A DNA stretch of 64,000 nt from an uncultured Pseudomonadota bacterium (lineage in GTDB: Bacteria > Pseudomonadota > Gammaproteobacteria > Burkholderiales > SG8-39). Of the stretch, positions 51,753-59,973 are shown piece by piece. Below the pieces are notes generated by a model. The model worked only from the letters and a program-made list of their open reading frames with translations, ran no database searches and was not told the origin of the DNA. The stretch is from NCBI GenBank assembly GCA_903829815.1, contig CAIKRR010000004.1, forward strand, positions 18,701 to 82,700. The letters are read 5' to 3'. The position numbers and the translations under genes were made by a program. Within the stretch, counting starts at the first letter, position 1. The number at the start of each line of letters is the position of its first letter.

Positions 51753-52871
51753 ATGTTCGATTTCTTCTTTCCCACCCACCCCTTCGGTGGCCAGACGCTG
51801 CGTCTTGTCGCCCAGTCGCAGCAAGGTGGCGGCGATGCCTTCGATATCGCCCGCACCTGCGCCCGCATCGAGCAAGGCGACAAGCCGGGCTGGGAACGCG
51901 AGTGGCTCGCCATTGCCCAAGCAACCGAAGCGCGTGCCCGCAAGGCCCTTGCCGAAGGCAATCGCCTGACCGCGCAGCAGTACTTCTTCCATGCCAATCA
52001 GTACTACCGCATGTCAGACGTGTTTCTCACCTACGCCGAGAACGCCCGCAAGGCCGAGCGCTTCGCCCTCGCCCAGACGTGTTTCCGCGAAGGTGCGGCC
52101 CTCGCAACGCCACGTATCGAAACCATCAGCGTGAAGTGCGGGGACGAGACCTACGATGGCTACTTCTGTCACCCGAACAATCCGGCACCGGGCAAGTGGC
52201 CGGCCATTCTCTTCATCGCCGGTGCGGATGCCTATGCTGAAGAAGTCTACTTCTCGAGCAAGCCCTTCATCGACCGTGGCATCGCGGTGCTGCACGTCGA
52301 CGGGCCGGGACGCGGCTCCTCGATCTACCTGAAAGGCATCCCGACCCGTGCCGATTATGAAGTGCCCGGCAAGGCAAGCTTCGACTACCTCTTCTCGCGG
52401 CCCGAAATCGACCCCGACCGGGTTGGCCTCGTGGGCATCAGCATGGCGGGCTATTACGCCCCGCGTGTGGCCGCCTTCGAAAAGCGCATTCGCGCGCTGG
52501 TGGGCTGGAGCGGTTGCTACAGCATCCTCGATGACCTCTACGACTTCTGCGGCCACCTGCAACCGACCTGCCAGCGCCTGCTGGGCGGTGTCAGTCACGA
52601 GGAAGCACGGCGTCGTCTGGCCGACTTCAGCATGGCAGGCATCGCGCAGAACATCACCTGCCCGACGCTCATTTCGCACGGCGCGAAAGACACGTTGATG
52701 TCGGTCGAGGGCGCGCGCCGCCTCTTCAACGAAATCGGGGCAGCCGACAAGACGCTGCGCATCTATGATGACAACGATGCAGGCGGACGCATCCACTGCA
52801 GCCATGACTACTGGGGCCACAACGTGCCCTACATGGCCGACTGGCTCGTATCGCGCCTCGCGCCGCGCTGA
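51753..52871 (+). CDS. Alpha/beta hydrolase with N-terminal helical domain (DHPON hydrolase/FrsA-like)
   Basis: 372 residues. An N-terminal helical region (about 1-120) precedes the hydrolase core; the nucleophile elbow is VGISMAGYYAP (Ser near residue 233), the acid is probably in HGAKDTLM, and the catalytic His is in the C-terminal HDYWGHN region. The layout resembles 2,6-dihydroxypseudooxynicotine hydrolase, a C-C bond hydrolase of nicotine degradation, and related FrsA-like proteins. Cleavage of a 1,3-dicarbonyl-type C-C bond would fit the flanking FAH-fold gene, but that is inference. Confidence 0.87.
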   Translation: MFDFFFPTHPFGGQTLRLVAQSQQGGGDAFDIARTCARIEQGDKPGWEREWLAIAQATEARARKALAEGNRLTAQQYFFHANQYYRMSDVFLTYAENARKAERFALAQTCFREGAALATPRIETISVKCGDETYDGYFCHPNNPAPGKWPAILFIAGADAYAEEVYFSSKPFIDRGIAVLHVDGPGRGSSIYLKGIPTRADYEVPGKASFDYLFSRPEIDPDRVGLVGISMAGYYAPRVAAFEKRIRALVGWSGCYSILDDLYDFCGHLQPTCQRLLGGVSHEEARRRLADFSMAGIAQNITCPTLISHGAKDTLMSVEGARRLFNEIGAADKTLRIYDDNDAGGRIHCSHDYWGHNVPYMADWLVSRLAPR

Positions 52872-52937
52872 GGGCTCACGCGCCAACTGCTTCGACACCC
52901 GAACAACCGAACCGCTGAAACCGACTGGAGATTATCG

Positions 52938-53831
52938 ATGAAGATCTGTCATTACGATGAAGGACGCGCTGGCGTGGTTGCCGACGATCAGGTGTGGCCG
53001 CTGGGCGATGCCCTGGTGCGCCACGGTATCCTGCAACCGCGTCACACCATGCTCGAGGTGATCGACGCGCTGGCCAACGACATGCGCGCGATGGACATCG
53101 CACGCAACACCCAGGCCCTGGGCACGCCGAAGCCGCTGTCAGGCACGCGCCTCCTCGCTCCCATCACCAACCCGCCCTCGATCTGGGCTGCGGCGGCCAA
53201 CTACCACGCGCACCAGGCAGAAATGAAGGACAGGGTCGGCTCCTACGACCGCTCGGCACTGACCGCCGATGACCTGATGGCCGAGTTCTTCCTCAAACCC
53301 ACCTCGTCGATCATCGGGCCGGGAGGCCCGGTGGTGCTGCCGCGTCTGTCAAAGCACGTCGACTTCGAGTGCGAACTGGCCGCCATCATCGGCAAGCCCG
53401 CGCGCTACGCGACCGAAGAGAATGCGCTCGACCATGTGTTCGGCTATCTGCTGTGCTGGGACTTCAGCCAGCGCGACCCCTGGGCTCGCGGCCGCCACAA
53501 CACGCGCAACATCCGGAAGGGCTTCGACACCTTCACCGGCCTGGGCCCGTGGATCGTCACCCGTGACGAGATCGCCGAACCGCAAGACCTGCACATCCTG
53601 GTCGAACAAAATGGCACTGCCGTCATGAAGGCCCATACGGCCGACATGATCTGCGGGCTGCGCGAGCACATTCGATTCCTGTCTGAAGTGCTCACGCTGC
53701 GCACCGGGGACGTCATCACCACCGGCACCCCGGCCGGTGTGTCGCAACTGGCCGCCGGGGACGTGCTCAAGGGCAGCATCACCGGTATTGGCGAGATGGA
53801 AGTAGCCGTCGCGGCCGACCCGCGCGGCTGA
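52938..53831 (+). CDS. Fumarylacetoacetate hydrolase-family protein (second copy)
   Basis: 297 residues. Recognisable FAH segments: PPSIWAAAANYHAHQAEM, VDFECELAAIIGKPARY with the metal-binding acidic residues, and GDVITTGTPAGV. An N-terminal small domain begins MKICHYDEGRAGVV. It follows the alpha/beta hydrolase by 66 bp and is the last gene of this unit. The likely role is hydration, isomerisation or decarboxylation of a ring-cleavage product. Confidence 0.93.
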   Translation: MKICHYDEGRAGVVADDQVWPLGDALVRHGILQPRHTMLEVIDALANDMRAMDIARNTQALGTPKPLSGTRLLAPITNPPSIWAAAANYHAHQAEMKDRVGSYDRSALTADDLMAEFFLKPTSSIIGPGGPVVLPRLSKHVDFECELAAIIGKPARYATEENALDHVFGYLLCWDFSQRDPWARGRHNTRNIRKGFDTFTGLGPWIVTRDEIAEPQDLHILVEQNGTAVMKAHTADMICGLREHIRFLSEVLTLRTGDVITTGTPAGVSQLAAGDVLKGSITGIGEMEVAVAADPRG

Positions 53832-53844
53832 AAGGAGCGATAAA

Positions 53845-53898
53845 AGCCTGGCTGGCTCCGCCGCGCGAACTCGGTGCGCGGTCGGAACCCGCCAGGCT
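53845..53898 (-). terminator. Nested hairpin terminator candidate
   Basis: Outer 8-bp arms AGCCTGGC (53845-53852) and GCCAGGCT (53891-53898) enclose an inner 6-bp stem CCGCGC/GCGCGG (53861-53866, 53876-53881). On the minus strand the outer stem is followed by TTTTA, so it could end transcription of the tctC gene at 53957-54943. It sits between two convergent genes. Confidence 0.55.
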
Positions 53899-53956
53899 AT
53901 CGATCAAGCGCGGCCGATGCGGCGCTACTGCACGCGGCCCCTGCTGCACCCTGTCC

Positions 53957-54943
53957 CTACTGCACCTTGATGCCCGCAACCTTCACGACGCGCGCCCAGC
54001 GCTCGTAGTCGGCCTTCACCAGCGCCTTGAGCGCCGCCGGATCGAGTGGCATCGGCTCCGCACCCTGGCGACCCAGCGTCTCACGCACTTCGGGGGTCAC
54101 GACCAAACGGTTGATTTCGGCGTTCATGCGCTGAATGATGGCGGGTGGCATCTGGGCTGGGGCGAGCAGCATGTTCCAGATGAACACATCGAAATCGGGG
54201 TAACCGGACTCGGCAACGGTCGGCAGGTCGGGAGCAGCCAGCGATCGCCGCGCCTGCGTCGTGGCAATGAGGCGCAGACGCCCGGCGCGGGCATGCGGCA
54301 TGACGGTCGGCGCGGCTGCAAACATCACGCCCACCCGGCCACCCACCACATCGTTCACGCCAGGCGTGCCACCCTTGTACTGAATCGGCACCATGGTAAA
54401 GCCGGCAGACATCATCAGCAGTTCGGTTGCCATGTGAGCCGGTGATCCATCACCCCCGTGCGCGTAGTCCAGATCACCCTTCTTCGACTTGGCGTATGCA
54501 ATCAGTTCCTGCAAGGTGTTGACCGGCACGACCGCCGGATTGACAAAGAGAAACATCGGGTTCACCGAGAGCATCGCCACCGGCACGAGCTCGGTGAGCG
54601 GGTCCCAGTCGAGCTTGAAAAGGAGCGGATTGGTCGTGATGTTGGCGCTACTGCCGACGACAAAGGTATAGCCATCAGCGCTGCCCCTGGCGACCGCCTC
54701 GGCACCAATATTGCCGTTCGCGCCCGGGCGATTCTCGATCACGATAGGCTGACGCAAGGCCTCCGAGAGATGCTGACCGGCAACGCGGGCCGCCAGATCA
54801 GCACCGCCTGCAGCCGGAAACGGCACGACGAACCGGATGGAGCGAACTGGCCATGACTGTGCCCCGGCCGGGGAGATGACCAGCACGCTCGCCAAGGCCA
54901 TCAGAACGCCGGTCGCGCCCTTGAACATCGTGTGTGTCGACAT
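53957..54943 (-). CDS. Bug/TctC-family binding protein
   Basis: 328 residues from ATG 54943, chosen because GGAG lies 9 bp upstream; ATG 54958 would add 5. The signal peptide ends near SPAGAQ. Family motifs: WPVRSIRFVVPFPAAGGAD, RQPIVIENRPGANG and LPTVAESGYPD. It is the last member of a minus-strand group with the metallo-hydrolase and binding-protein genes at 55-58 kb, 100 bp after the former. Confidence 0.93.
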   Translation of the reverse strand: MSTHTMFKGATGVLMALASVLVISPAGAQSWPVRSIRFVVPFPAAGGADLAARVAGQHLSEALRQPIVIENRPGANGNIGAEAVARGSADGYTFVVGSSANITTNPLLFKLDWDPLTELVPVAMLSVNPMFLFVNPAVVPVNTLQELIAYAKSKKGDLDYAHGGDGSPAHMATELLMMSAGFTMVPIQYKGGTPGVNDVVGGRVGVMFAAAPTVMPHARAGRLRLIATTQARRSLAAPDLPTVAESGYPDFDVFIWNMLLAPAQMPPAIIQRMNAEINRLVVTPEVRETLGRQGAEPMPLDPAALKALVKADYERWARVVKVAGIKVQ

Positions 54944-55043
54944 CGTTGTCTTCTCCATTGCTGTTACGCCAGCCGGTCTTTCTGCCGGCACGGTTCGCGA
55001 CATGCTGCGCCGGCAGTCCATCATGACTACCGCTCTCGTGGGG

Positions 55044-55949
55044 CTACGATACCCCACCCCATTCGATCCGGTAGCCCTCGCCTTGCCGACGGATGAAACA
55101 TCGGTGGGGCGCGGCAAAATGCGTCGGCATGAGCAGGGCACCGCGCTCGGCACAATAATCGAGAACTGCACGCCGCGATACGATGCCAAGCTCGGGGGCG
55201 TCGTCGAAGCGTGTCGTCCAGTCGGGGTAGTACACCTGCAGCGGCACGTGCAGCACATCGCCACAAAACACCGCTTCGGCCCCACCCGATGCCAGCATCA
55301 CACGCACATGACCCATGGTGTGGCCGGGGGCGGCCTCGATGGTCAGCGTGTCATCGACCGCATGCCCCGAATCGACTTCAACCGCGAGCCCCGCATCGAT
55401 GACCGGTGCAATCGAATCTTCCCAGACCGAGTCGTTTGGGGCGCCTGCCCCGAGCGGTGGGTTGGCAGGATTCCAGCGGGCGAGTTCCGGCCGATGAAAG
55501 AGATAGCGGGCATTGGGAAACGTCGGCACCCAGCGCCCGTCGCGCCGTTGCGTGTTCCAGCCCACATGGTCGCAGTGCAGGTGCGTGCAGATGACCTGAT
55601 CGACCTGATCGGGCGTCACACCGGCGGCTGCCAGTCGCTCGAGCCAGGGATGTGCCGCCTGGTGAAAGCGCGGCATGTAAGGCCGGTCTTTGCCGTTGCC
55701 GCCGCAGGTATCAATGAGCACCGTGTGATGGGGTGTTCGCACGAGAAAGCTGTGCACCGAGGTGAGAAAGCGCCCGGTCGCGGGGTCGTAGTGGTTGGGC
55801 ATGAGCCAGTCACGATGCCGTTCGAGCGAATCGGGATCGAACCCGGCAAAGACCTTCTCGGGCACCAGACTGCCCCGCACCGACTCCTCGATGCGGGTGA
55901 TCGACACATCACCGATGCGGGCAAACGGCGTCAGACCAGGCAGACTCAC
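55044..55949 (-). CDS. Metallo-beta-lactamase-fold hydrolase
   Basis: 301 residues from GTG 55949, whose GTGA overlaps the stop of the preceding gene and which has AAGGAG upstream; a TTG 21 bp earlier is possible. The zinc motif HLHCDHVGW is at about residues 123-131, with later ligands in GHTMGH and CGDVLHV and a final His in PTHFAAPH. The family includes lactonases and other hydrolases. No signal peptide was seen. It might hydrolyse a lactone or ester intermediate. Confidence 0.9.
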   Translation of the reverse strand: MSLPGLTPFARIGDVSITRIEESVRGSLVPEKVFAGFDPDSLERHRDWLMPNHYDPATGRFLTSVHSFLVRTPHHTVLIDTCGGNGKDRPYMPRFHQAAHPWLERLAAAGVTPDQVDQVICTHLHCDHVGWNTQRRDGRWVPTFPNARYLFHRPELARWNPANPPLGAGAPNDSVWEDSIAPVIDAGLAVEVDSGHAVDDTLTIEAAPGHTMGHVRVMLASGGAEAVFCGDVLHVPLQVYYPDWTTRFDDAPELGIVSRRAVLDYCAERGALLMPTHFAAPHRCFIRRQGEGYRIEWGGVS

Positions 55950-57175
55950 TTCGGATTGAACTCCTTCCAAGGATCCTTGACGGCCGGAATCGTCTCGAGT
56001 TCGACATTGGCCAGTCGATCGCCGACACGACGAGTCTCGCGGATGTAGATGTTCTGGACGATGTCGCGGGTTGCCGGGTCGATCGCGATCGGCCCGCGCG
56101 GGCTGTCTGCGTTGCGATAGCCAGCCAGAATCTTCATCGACACATCCGGATCGACCTTGCCCTTCTGTTCGCGCACTGCGGTGTAAATGGCGTCCATCGC
56201 ATCATAGGCACCGACCGCAATGAAGCCAGGCGGAACGGTACGCCCGTACTCGCGCTCCCAGGCAGCCACGAAGGCCTTGTTGGCCGGCCGGTCACCCACC
56301 ATCGAGTAGTGCATCGCCGAGATGTAACCCAGCGGTGCGTCACCCATGTTCACCAATTCTTCCTCGGTGACTGCGTCGCCCGTCCCGACGAAGGGAATAC
56401 CGGCCTTGCGCAGCTCCAGATCGCCATAGGCCTTCATCAGGCGAGTGGAGGTGACACCGGCACTGACCATGTTGAAGATCACCTCGGGCTTCATGTCCTT
56501 GGCGCGCTGCATGTAGGCCACGAAGTCGGGGTTGGCCAGCGGCATGCGAACCTGCCCGACCAGTTGCCCGCCATTGTCGGTGAAGCCCTTCACGAAGGCA
56601 GCCTCGGCATCATGCCCCGGCGCAAAATCACTCACCATGGTGTAGGCGCGCTTGTACTTCTTCGCCGCCCAGATGCCCACGTGATAGGCAGGCTGCCAAA
56701 GGGTGAAGGACATGCGCACGAAGTACGGCGAGCGGGTGGTGATGACCGAGGCCGCCGCATTCATGATCACGAGCGGCGTCTTCGATTCCGTGATGAGCGG
56801 GGCGGCCGCCATCGCATTGGGCGTCCAGATGAAGCCGGTGAGGAAATTCACCTTGTCTCGAACAATGAGCTCCTGGGTCAGTCGCTTGGCCGTATCCGGA
56901 TTGGGGCCACCGTCATCGCGACTGATGATCTCGATCTTCACGCCGGGCGGCAGGCTGTCGGCATGCTGCTTGGTGTAGAGCTTCACCGCCTTGTCGATCT
57001 GATCGCCCAGCGAGGCAAACGGACCCGAACTCGATGCGACCAGTCCGACACGAACCGTCTGCGCCTGCACCGAGACCGCAGACAGCCCAACGGCCGACCC
57101 CAGCAGAAGCGCCACGATGCCGCGATCGAGCCTCGAAAATGCACCCCGCGGGGCGAATGTATTCATCCATTGCAT
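55946..57175 (-). CDS. Branched-chain amino-acid-type ABC binding protein (LivK-like)
   Basis: 409 residues from ATG 57175 with GGGAGA upstream. The signal peptide ends near SVQAQ. TVRVGLVASSSGPFASLGDQI is the standard start of the Peripla_BP_6 family, which also binds aromatic acids. No livHMGF-type permease or ATPase genes are visible. It is coupled by 4-bp overlap to the metallo-hydrolase gene. Confidence 0.9.
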   Translation of the reverse strand: MQWMNTFAPRGAFSRLDRGIVALLLGSAVGLSAVSVQAQTVRVGLVASSSGPFASLGDQIDKAVKLYTKQHADSLPPGVKIEIISRDDGGPNPDTAKRLTQELIVRDKVNFLTGFIWTPNAMAAAPLITESKTPLVIMNAAASVITTRSPYFVRMSFTLWQPAYHVGIWAAKKYKRAYTMVSDFAPGHDAEAAFVKGFTDNGGQLVGQVRMPLANPDFVAYMQRAKDMKPEVIFNMVSAGVTSTRLMKAYGDLELRKAGIPFVGTGDAVTEEELVNMGDAPLGYISAMHYSMVGDRPANKAFVAAWEREYGRTVPPGFIAVGAYDAMDAIYTAVREQKGKVDPDVSMKILAGYRNADSPRGPIAIDPATRDIVQNIYIRETRRVGDRLANVELETIPAVKDPWKEFNPK

Positions 57176-57263
57176 GGTTGTCTCCCTTGCTGTGATGTGA
57201 AGCGAGTCCGTGGTCGTTATGCCCCGGATTGATGGATACTCGTGCGCGAATCCGAAGCGCCGA

Positions 57264-58268
57264 TCAACGTGCCGCATGCGCATGCGGCTTGATGAAGATC
57301 TCGTCGACCGTCGGTCGGCTCGGTATCACCCCCTGATCGTACAGGTTGTCCACCAGTGCCTCCAGGGTGGGTCTGTTGGATTCGATGCCGTACGGCCAGG
57401 GATCGCCACCAAACAGGTCGTCGATCTCGTCAAGATCGGCCGGCAGCCAGGGCTGCATGTAGCGCAAGGCACCGATGAAGCGCATCTTCTCCAGCGCCAG
57501 ATTCTTCGCTGCATCGAAGGCATCGTAGAGGCTCGTGGCCACGAAGGGGTAGCGCTCGTGCACATCGCGCCTGATGGCCACCAGGTGCATGATCGGAAAG
57601 ATCTTCGTGCGACGGTAGAAATCCTTCTCGACCTCGCGATAGTCGGGAAAGAGTCGCACGATGTCCGGATTGTGCTTCATCGCATCGGGCACATCGGTGC
57701 CGATGATGGCGTCGATCTCGCCGGCATCCATCAAGGCCGAGAGCGAACGCCCCGACCGATTGATCTCGACCGGGGCCGGGCGCGCCATCGGCAGCACCGT
57801 CGGCGCGCCGTGCGAGCCACCCGTGTTGGTGGCGCCCTGCAGCCACTGGATGGTGGAGAGGTCTACACCATACTCGCGCTGCAGATGGCCCCTGATCCAG
57901 ATGGCCGCACTCATCGTGTAGAGCGGCACGCCGATACGCTTGCCTTCCAGATCGCGCGGCGATGTGATGCGCTTGCGATTGACGAAGATGAAGCTGTGGC
58001 GGAACACGCGTGAGGCAAAGACCGGCAGCGCCACGAAGGGGCAGCGTTCGCCACCGTTCTTCTCTGCGGTGTAGCGGCTGATGAATTCGGAACTCGACAT
58101 CTCCGAGCAGTCGAACTCCAGGCCACCGGCCATCCGATCGAAGATCTGTCGCGGGTCATCGAGCACGATGAAGTTGAGGTCGATGCCGGCAGGCCGGACA
58201 TCGCCAGTATAGAGCGGCAACATGCGGTCGTAGAGGCCACAGGCGAAGGTGATCGGCAAGGACGGCAT
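57264..58268 (-). CDS. 4,5-dihydroxyphthalate decarboxylase (Pht5)-like protein
   Basis: 334 residues without a visible signal peptide. The start ITFACGLYDRMLPLYTGDV, followed by GGLEFDCSEMSSSEFI and ITSPRDLEGKRIGVP, fits the 4,5-dihydroxyphthalate decarboxylase family, whose fold is that of a type 2 periplasmic binding protein. That enzyme makes protocatechuate in phthalate breakdown. Many relatives are annotated as ABC binding proteins, so activity is uncertain, but the lack of a signal peptide favours a cytoplasmic enzyme. First gene of the 54-58 kb group. Confidence 0.8.
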   Translation of the reverse strand: MPSLPITFACGLYDRMLPLYTGDVRPAGIDLNFIVLDDPRQIFDRMAGGLEFDCSEMSSSEFISRYTAEKNGGERCPFVALPVFASRVFRHSFIFVNRKRITSPRDLEGKRIGVPLYTMSAAIWIRGHLQREYGVDLSTIQWLQGATNTGGSHGAPTVLPMARPAPVEINRSGRSLSALMDAGEIDAIIGTDVPDAMKHNPDIVRLFPDYREVEKDFYRRTKIFPIMHLVAIRRDVHERYPFVATSLYDAFDAAKNLALEKMRFIGALRYMQPWLPADLDEIDDLFGGDPWPYGIESNRPTLEALVDNLYDQGVIPSRPTVDEIFIKPHAHAAR

Positions 58269-58293
58269 GGGGTCTCCTCAGGGAATAGCGACA

Positions 58294-58312
58294 AGGGTAA
58301 CTACTTTACCCT
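58294..58312. promoter_or_regulatory. Perfect 7-bp-arm palindrome upstream of the Pht5-like gene
   Basis: AGGGTAA-ctact-TTACCCT lies 26 bp upstream of the gene's start codon. The symmetry is exact. This is a good operator candidate for a dimeric regulator, though none is encoded nearby. Confidence 0.5.
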
Positions 58313-58322
58313 GAGCCCGGGC

Positions 58323-58347
58323 CCAGCTTGCATTGACGCAAAGCTGG
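58323..58347. repeat. Inverted repeat downstream of the DUF3500 gene
   Basis: CCAGCTT (58323-58329) and AAGCTGG (58341-58347) form 7-bp arms around an 11-nt loop. It may be a terminator of the DUF3500 gene, though no T-run follows on the minus strand, or a second operator. Confidence 0.35.
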
Positions 58348-58457
58348 ACTGGCGCGATGTCGTCACATCGGCTTACCGAGGAATACCGCCGCCTCGACGT
58401 CATGGAGGGAGCCGACCATCCAGGCGCGCCGACGCCGCGCCGTCAGGGTCTGGCGAT

Positions 58458-59909
58458 TCACCCAGCCGTTGGCGTTTCGCCAGGATCGTGACCATGGTCA
58501 TGGTCGTGAGAATGCGCGGGGCCATCGGCATGATCATGCGAATGTCCGTCTCCGTGCCCATGCTCGTGCCCATGCTCGTGCCCATGCTCGTGCCCATGCT
58601 CGTGCCCATGCTCGTGCGTGTGCCCATGAGCGTGCGAATGCCCGCCATGCTGCGCCAGATGACCACCCTCGCCGGCCCGAGCGGCTTGCGCTGCCTGCTC
58701 GTAGTGCTGGCGCAGCAGGTCATGGCCATAGTCGTTGCCATTGGGCGTACGCACAATGGTGTGAACATGAAACGGCTGCGGTTCTGCATTGGTGAGATAC
58801 ACCCCCGCATGATGATCAAATTCGATCAGCAGCACCGGGCTCTGCACCCGGTAGTAAAAGGTGCTGTCTTCAGCCGTACCGCCCACCCAGCAAAAGTGCG
58901 TGGCGTCCAGATGGCGCTCGATATCGGACATGCGATGGGCCAGCGGGCCGGCGGGCAGTGGCGATACATAGGCCTCAATGAGGTCAAGCAGTGATCTGCG
59001 CTGCTGTGCACCCATTGCTGCGCCGGGCAGCCCCTCCAGGGGAATGATGCGGTTGTCCTGATAGGCCGCCGCCATCTGCAGTCCATCGGCGAAATGCCGC
59101 CGTCCCGGTGGCAGCGTGGGGCTGAGCTGTGAATCGGCCAGCAAGGCTCGCGCACGCTGCTCGCCCGGCAGCGTGCGCATCAGGTCGAGCCCGGCGCGCT
59201 GCTCATCCTGAAACAGATGCATCCCGGCAAACGGCCCCTCGTCCTCATAAGAGGGCTCGGCTCCCATGAAGGTGGGACTCAGCACCATCTGATCACCCAG
59301 CACCATGCAACTCAAGGCCAGGTGATGGCCAAATAGCTGCCAACCCCAGGGCTGATCGGCACGCGGCACACCAAAGAGGCAGAACGTGTAGCTCCACTCG
59401 CCCATCACACCCGGCCCGCCGACGAGCCGGCCGAGAAACGCATTCAACTGCATCACGCGTCGCGTACGCGTGTAGCCAGCGGCGCTGAGGCTGACGCGCA
59501 GTACCTGCAGGATGGCTTCGCGCAAGACTTCGCTCACTTCATCCAGGCGCACGCCATGCGTCTCGACCAGCAACTCGGTGTTCTGCCAACGACGCCAGAG
59601 CGTGGAGTCCACGGGCAGCAGCGCGCGCACACGCTCCTGGGCGCTCATCGCCTCGAATACAGCCGCGGCAGCCTCACGCATGGCCGCTGCCGGAGCCCCC
59701 TCGGACCGACGCTCGAAAAGGCCGGCGATCGGGGCGCCATCAACGCTGACCCCCTGGTAGGGCACCGCAAAGAGCGCCTCCCAGGCCGCGAAGAGCTCAG
59801 CCGCACGACTGGAGGCGAGGCGCACTCGCGCATGTCCGCGCGCATCAGGGGCAGAAATGCGCGATGCTCCCGGGGCCGGCACGAAACTGCGAAAGTCGAT
59901 CTTGCCCAT
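58458..59909 (-). CDS. DUF3500 protein with long histidine-rich C-terminal tail
   Basis: 483 residues from ATG 59909 with a good AGGAGG site. Residues 1 to about 415 match the DUF3500 family (PYQGVSVDG, WGWQLFGHHLALSCMV, SPTFMGAEPS, LIEFDHHAGVY, HIHTIVRTPNGNDYG-like end). The last 65 or so residues are His, Gly, Asp and Glu rich (HEHG and HSHDH units), as in metal-storage or chaperone tails. No signal peptide is visible. Function unknown. It follows the TRAP large permease gene by 64 bp and may be part of that operon. Confidence 0.85.
   Translation of the reverse strand: MGKIDFRSFVPAPGASRISAPDARGHARVRLASSRAAELFAAWEALFAVPYQGVSVDGAPIAGLFERRSEGAPAAAMREAAAAVFEAMSAQERVRALLPVDSTLWRRWQNTELLVETHGVRLDEVSEVLREAILQVLRVSLSAAGYTRTRRVMQLNAFLGRLVGGPGVMGEWSYTFCLFGVPRADQPWGWQLFGHHLALSCMVLGDQMVLSPTFMGAEPSYEDEGPFAGMHLFQDEQRAGLDLMRTLPGEQRARALLADSQLSPTLPPGRRHFADGLQMAAAYQDNRIIPLEGLPGAAMGAQQRRSLLDLIEAYVSPLPAGPLAHRMSDIERHLDATHFCWVGGTAEDSTFYYRVQSPVLLIEFDHHAGVYLTNAEPQPFHVHTIVRTPNGNDYGHDLLRQHYEQAAQAARAGEGGHLAQHGGHSHAHGHTHEHGHEHGHEHGHEHGHEHGHGDGHSHDHADGPAHSHDHDHGHDPGETPTAG
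58561..58620. repeat. 12-bp tandem repeat encoding HEHG units
   Basis: TGCTCGTGCCCA occurs four times exactly (58561-58608), followed by a fifth unit with two changes (58609-58620). On the minus strand each unit encodes four residues of the histidine-rich tail, so length can change without a frameshift. Confidence 0.85.
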
Positions 59910-59973
59910 CACTGCCTCCTGGCCTGTAGGGCTGCGATGATCGCGCGAATCGGCAGGTGTGTCACCCGCAATG

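Noticed and set aside
58561..58620. Possible CRISPR-like repeat
   Set aside because: The 12-bp units are contiguous without spacers and encode an in-frame His-rich tail; no cas genes are present.
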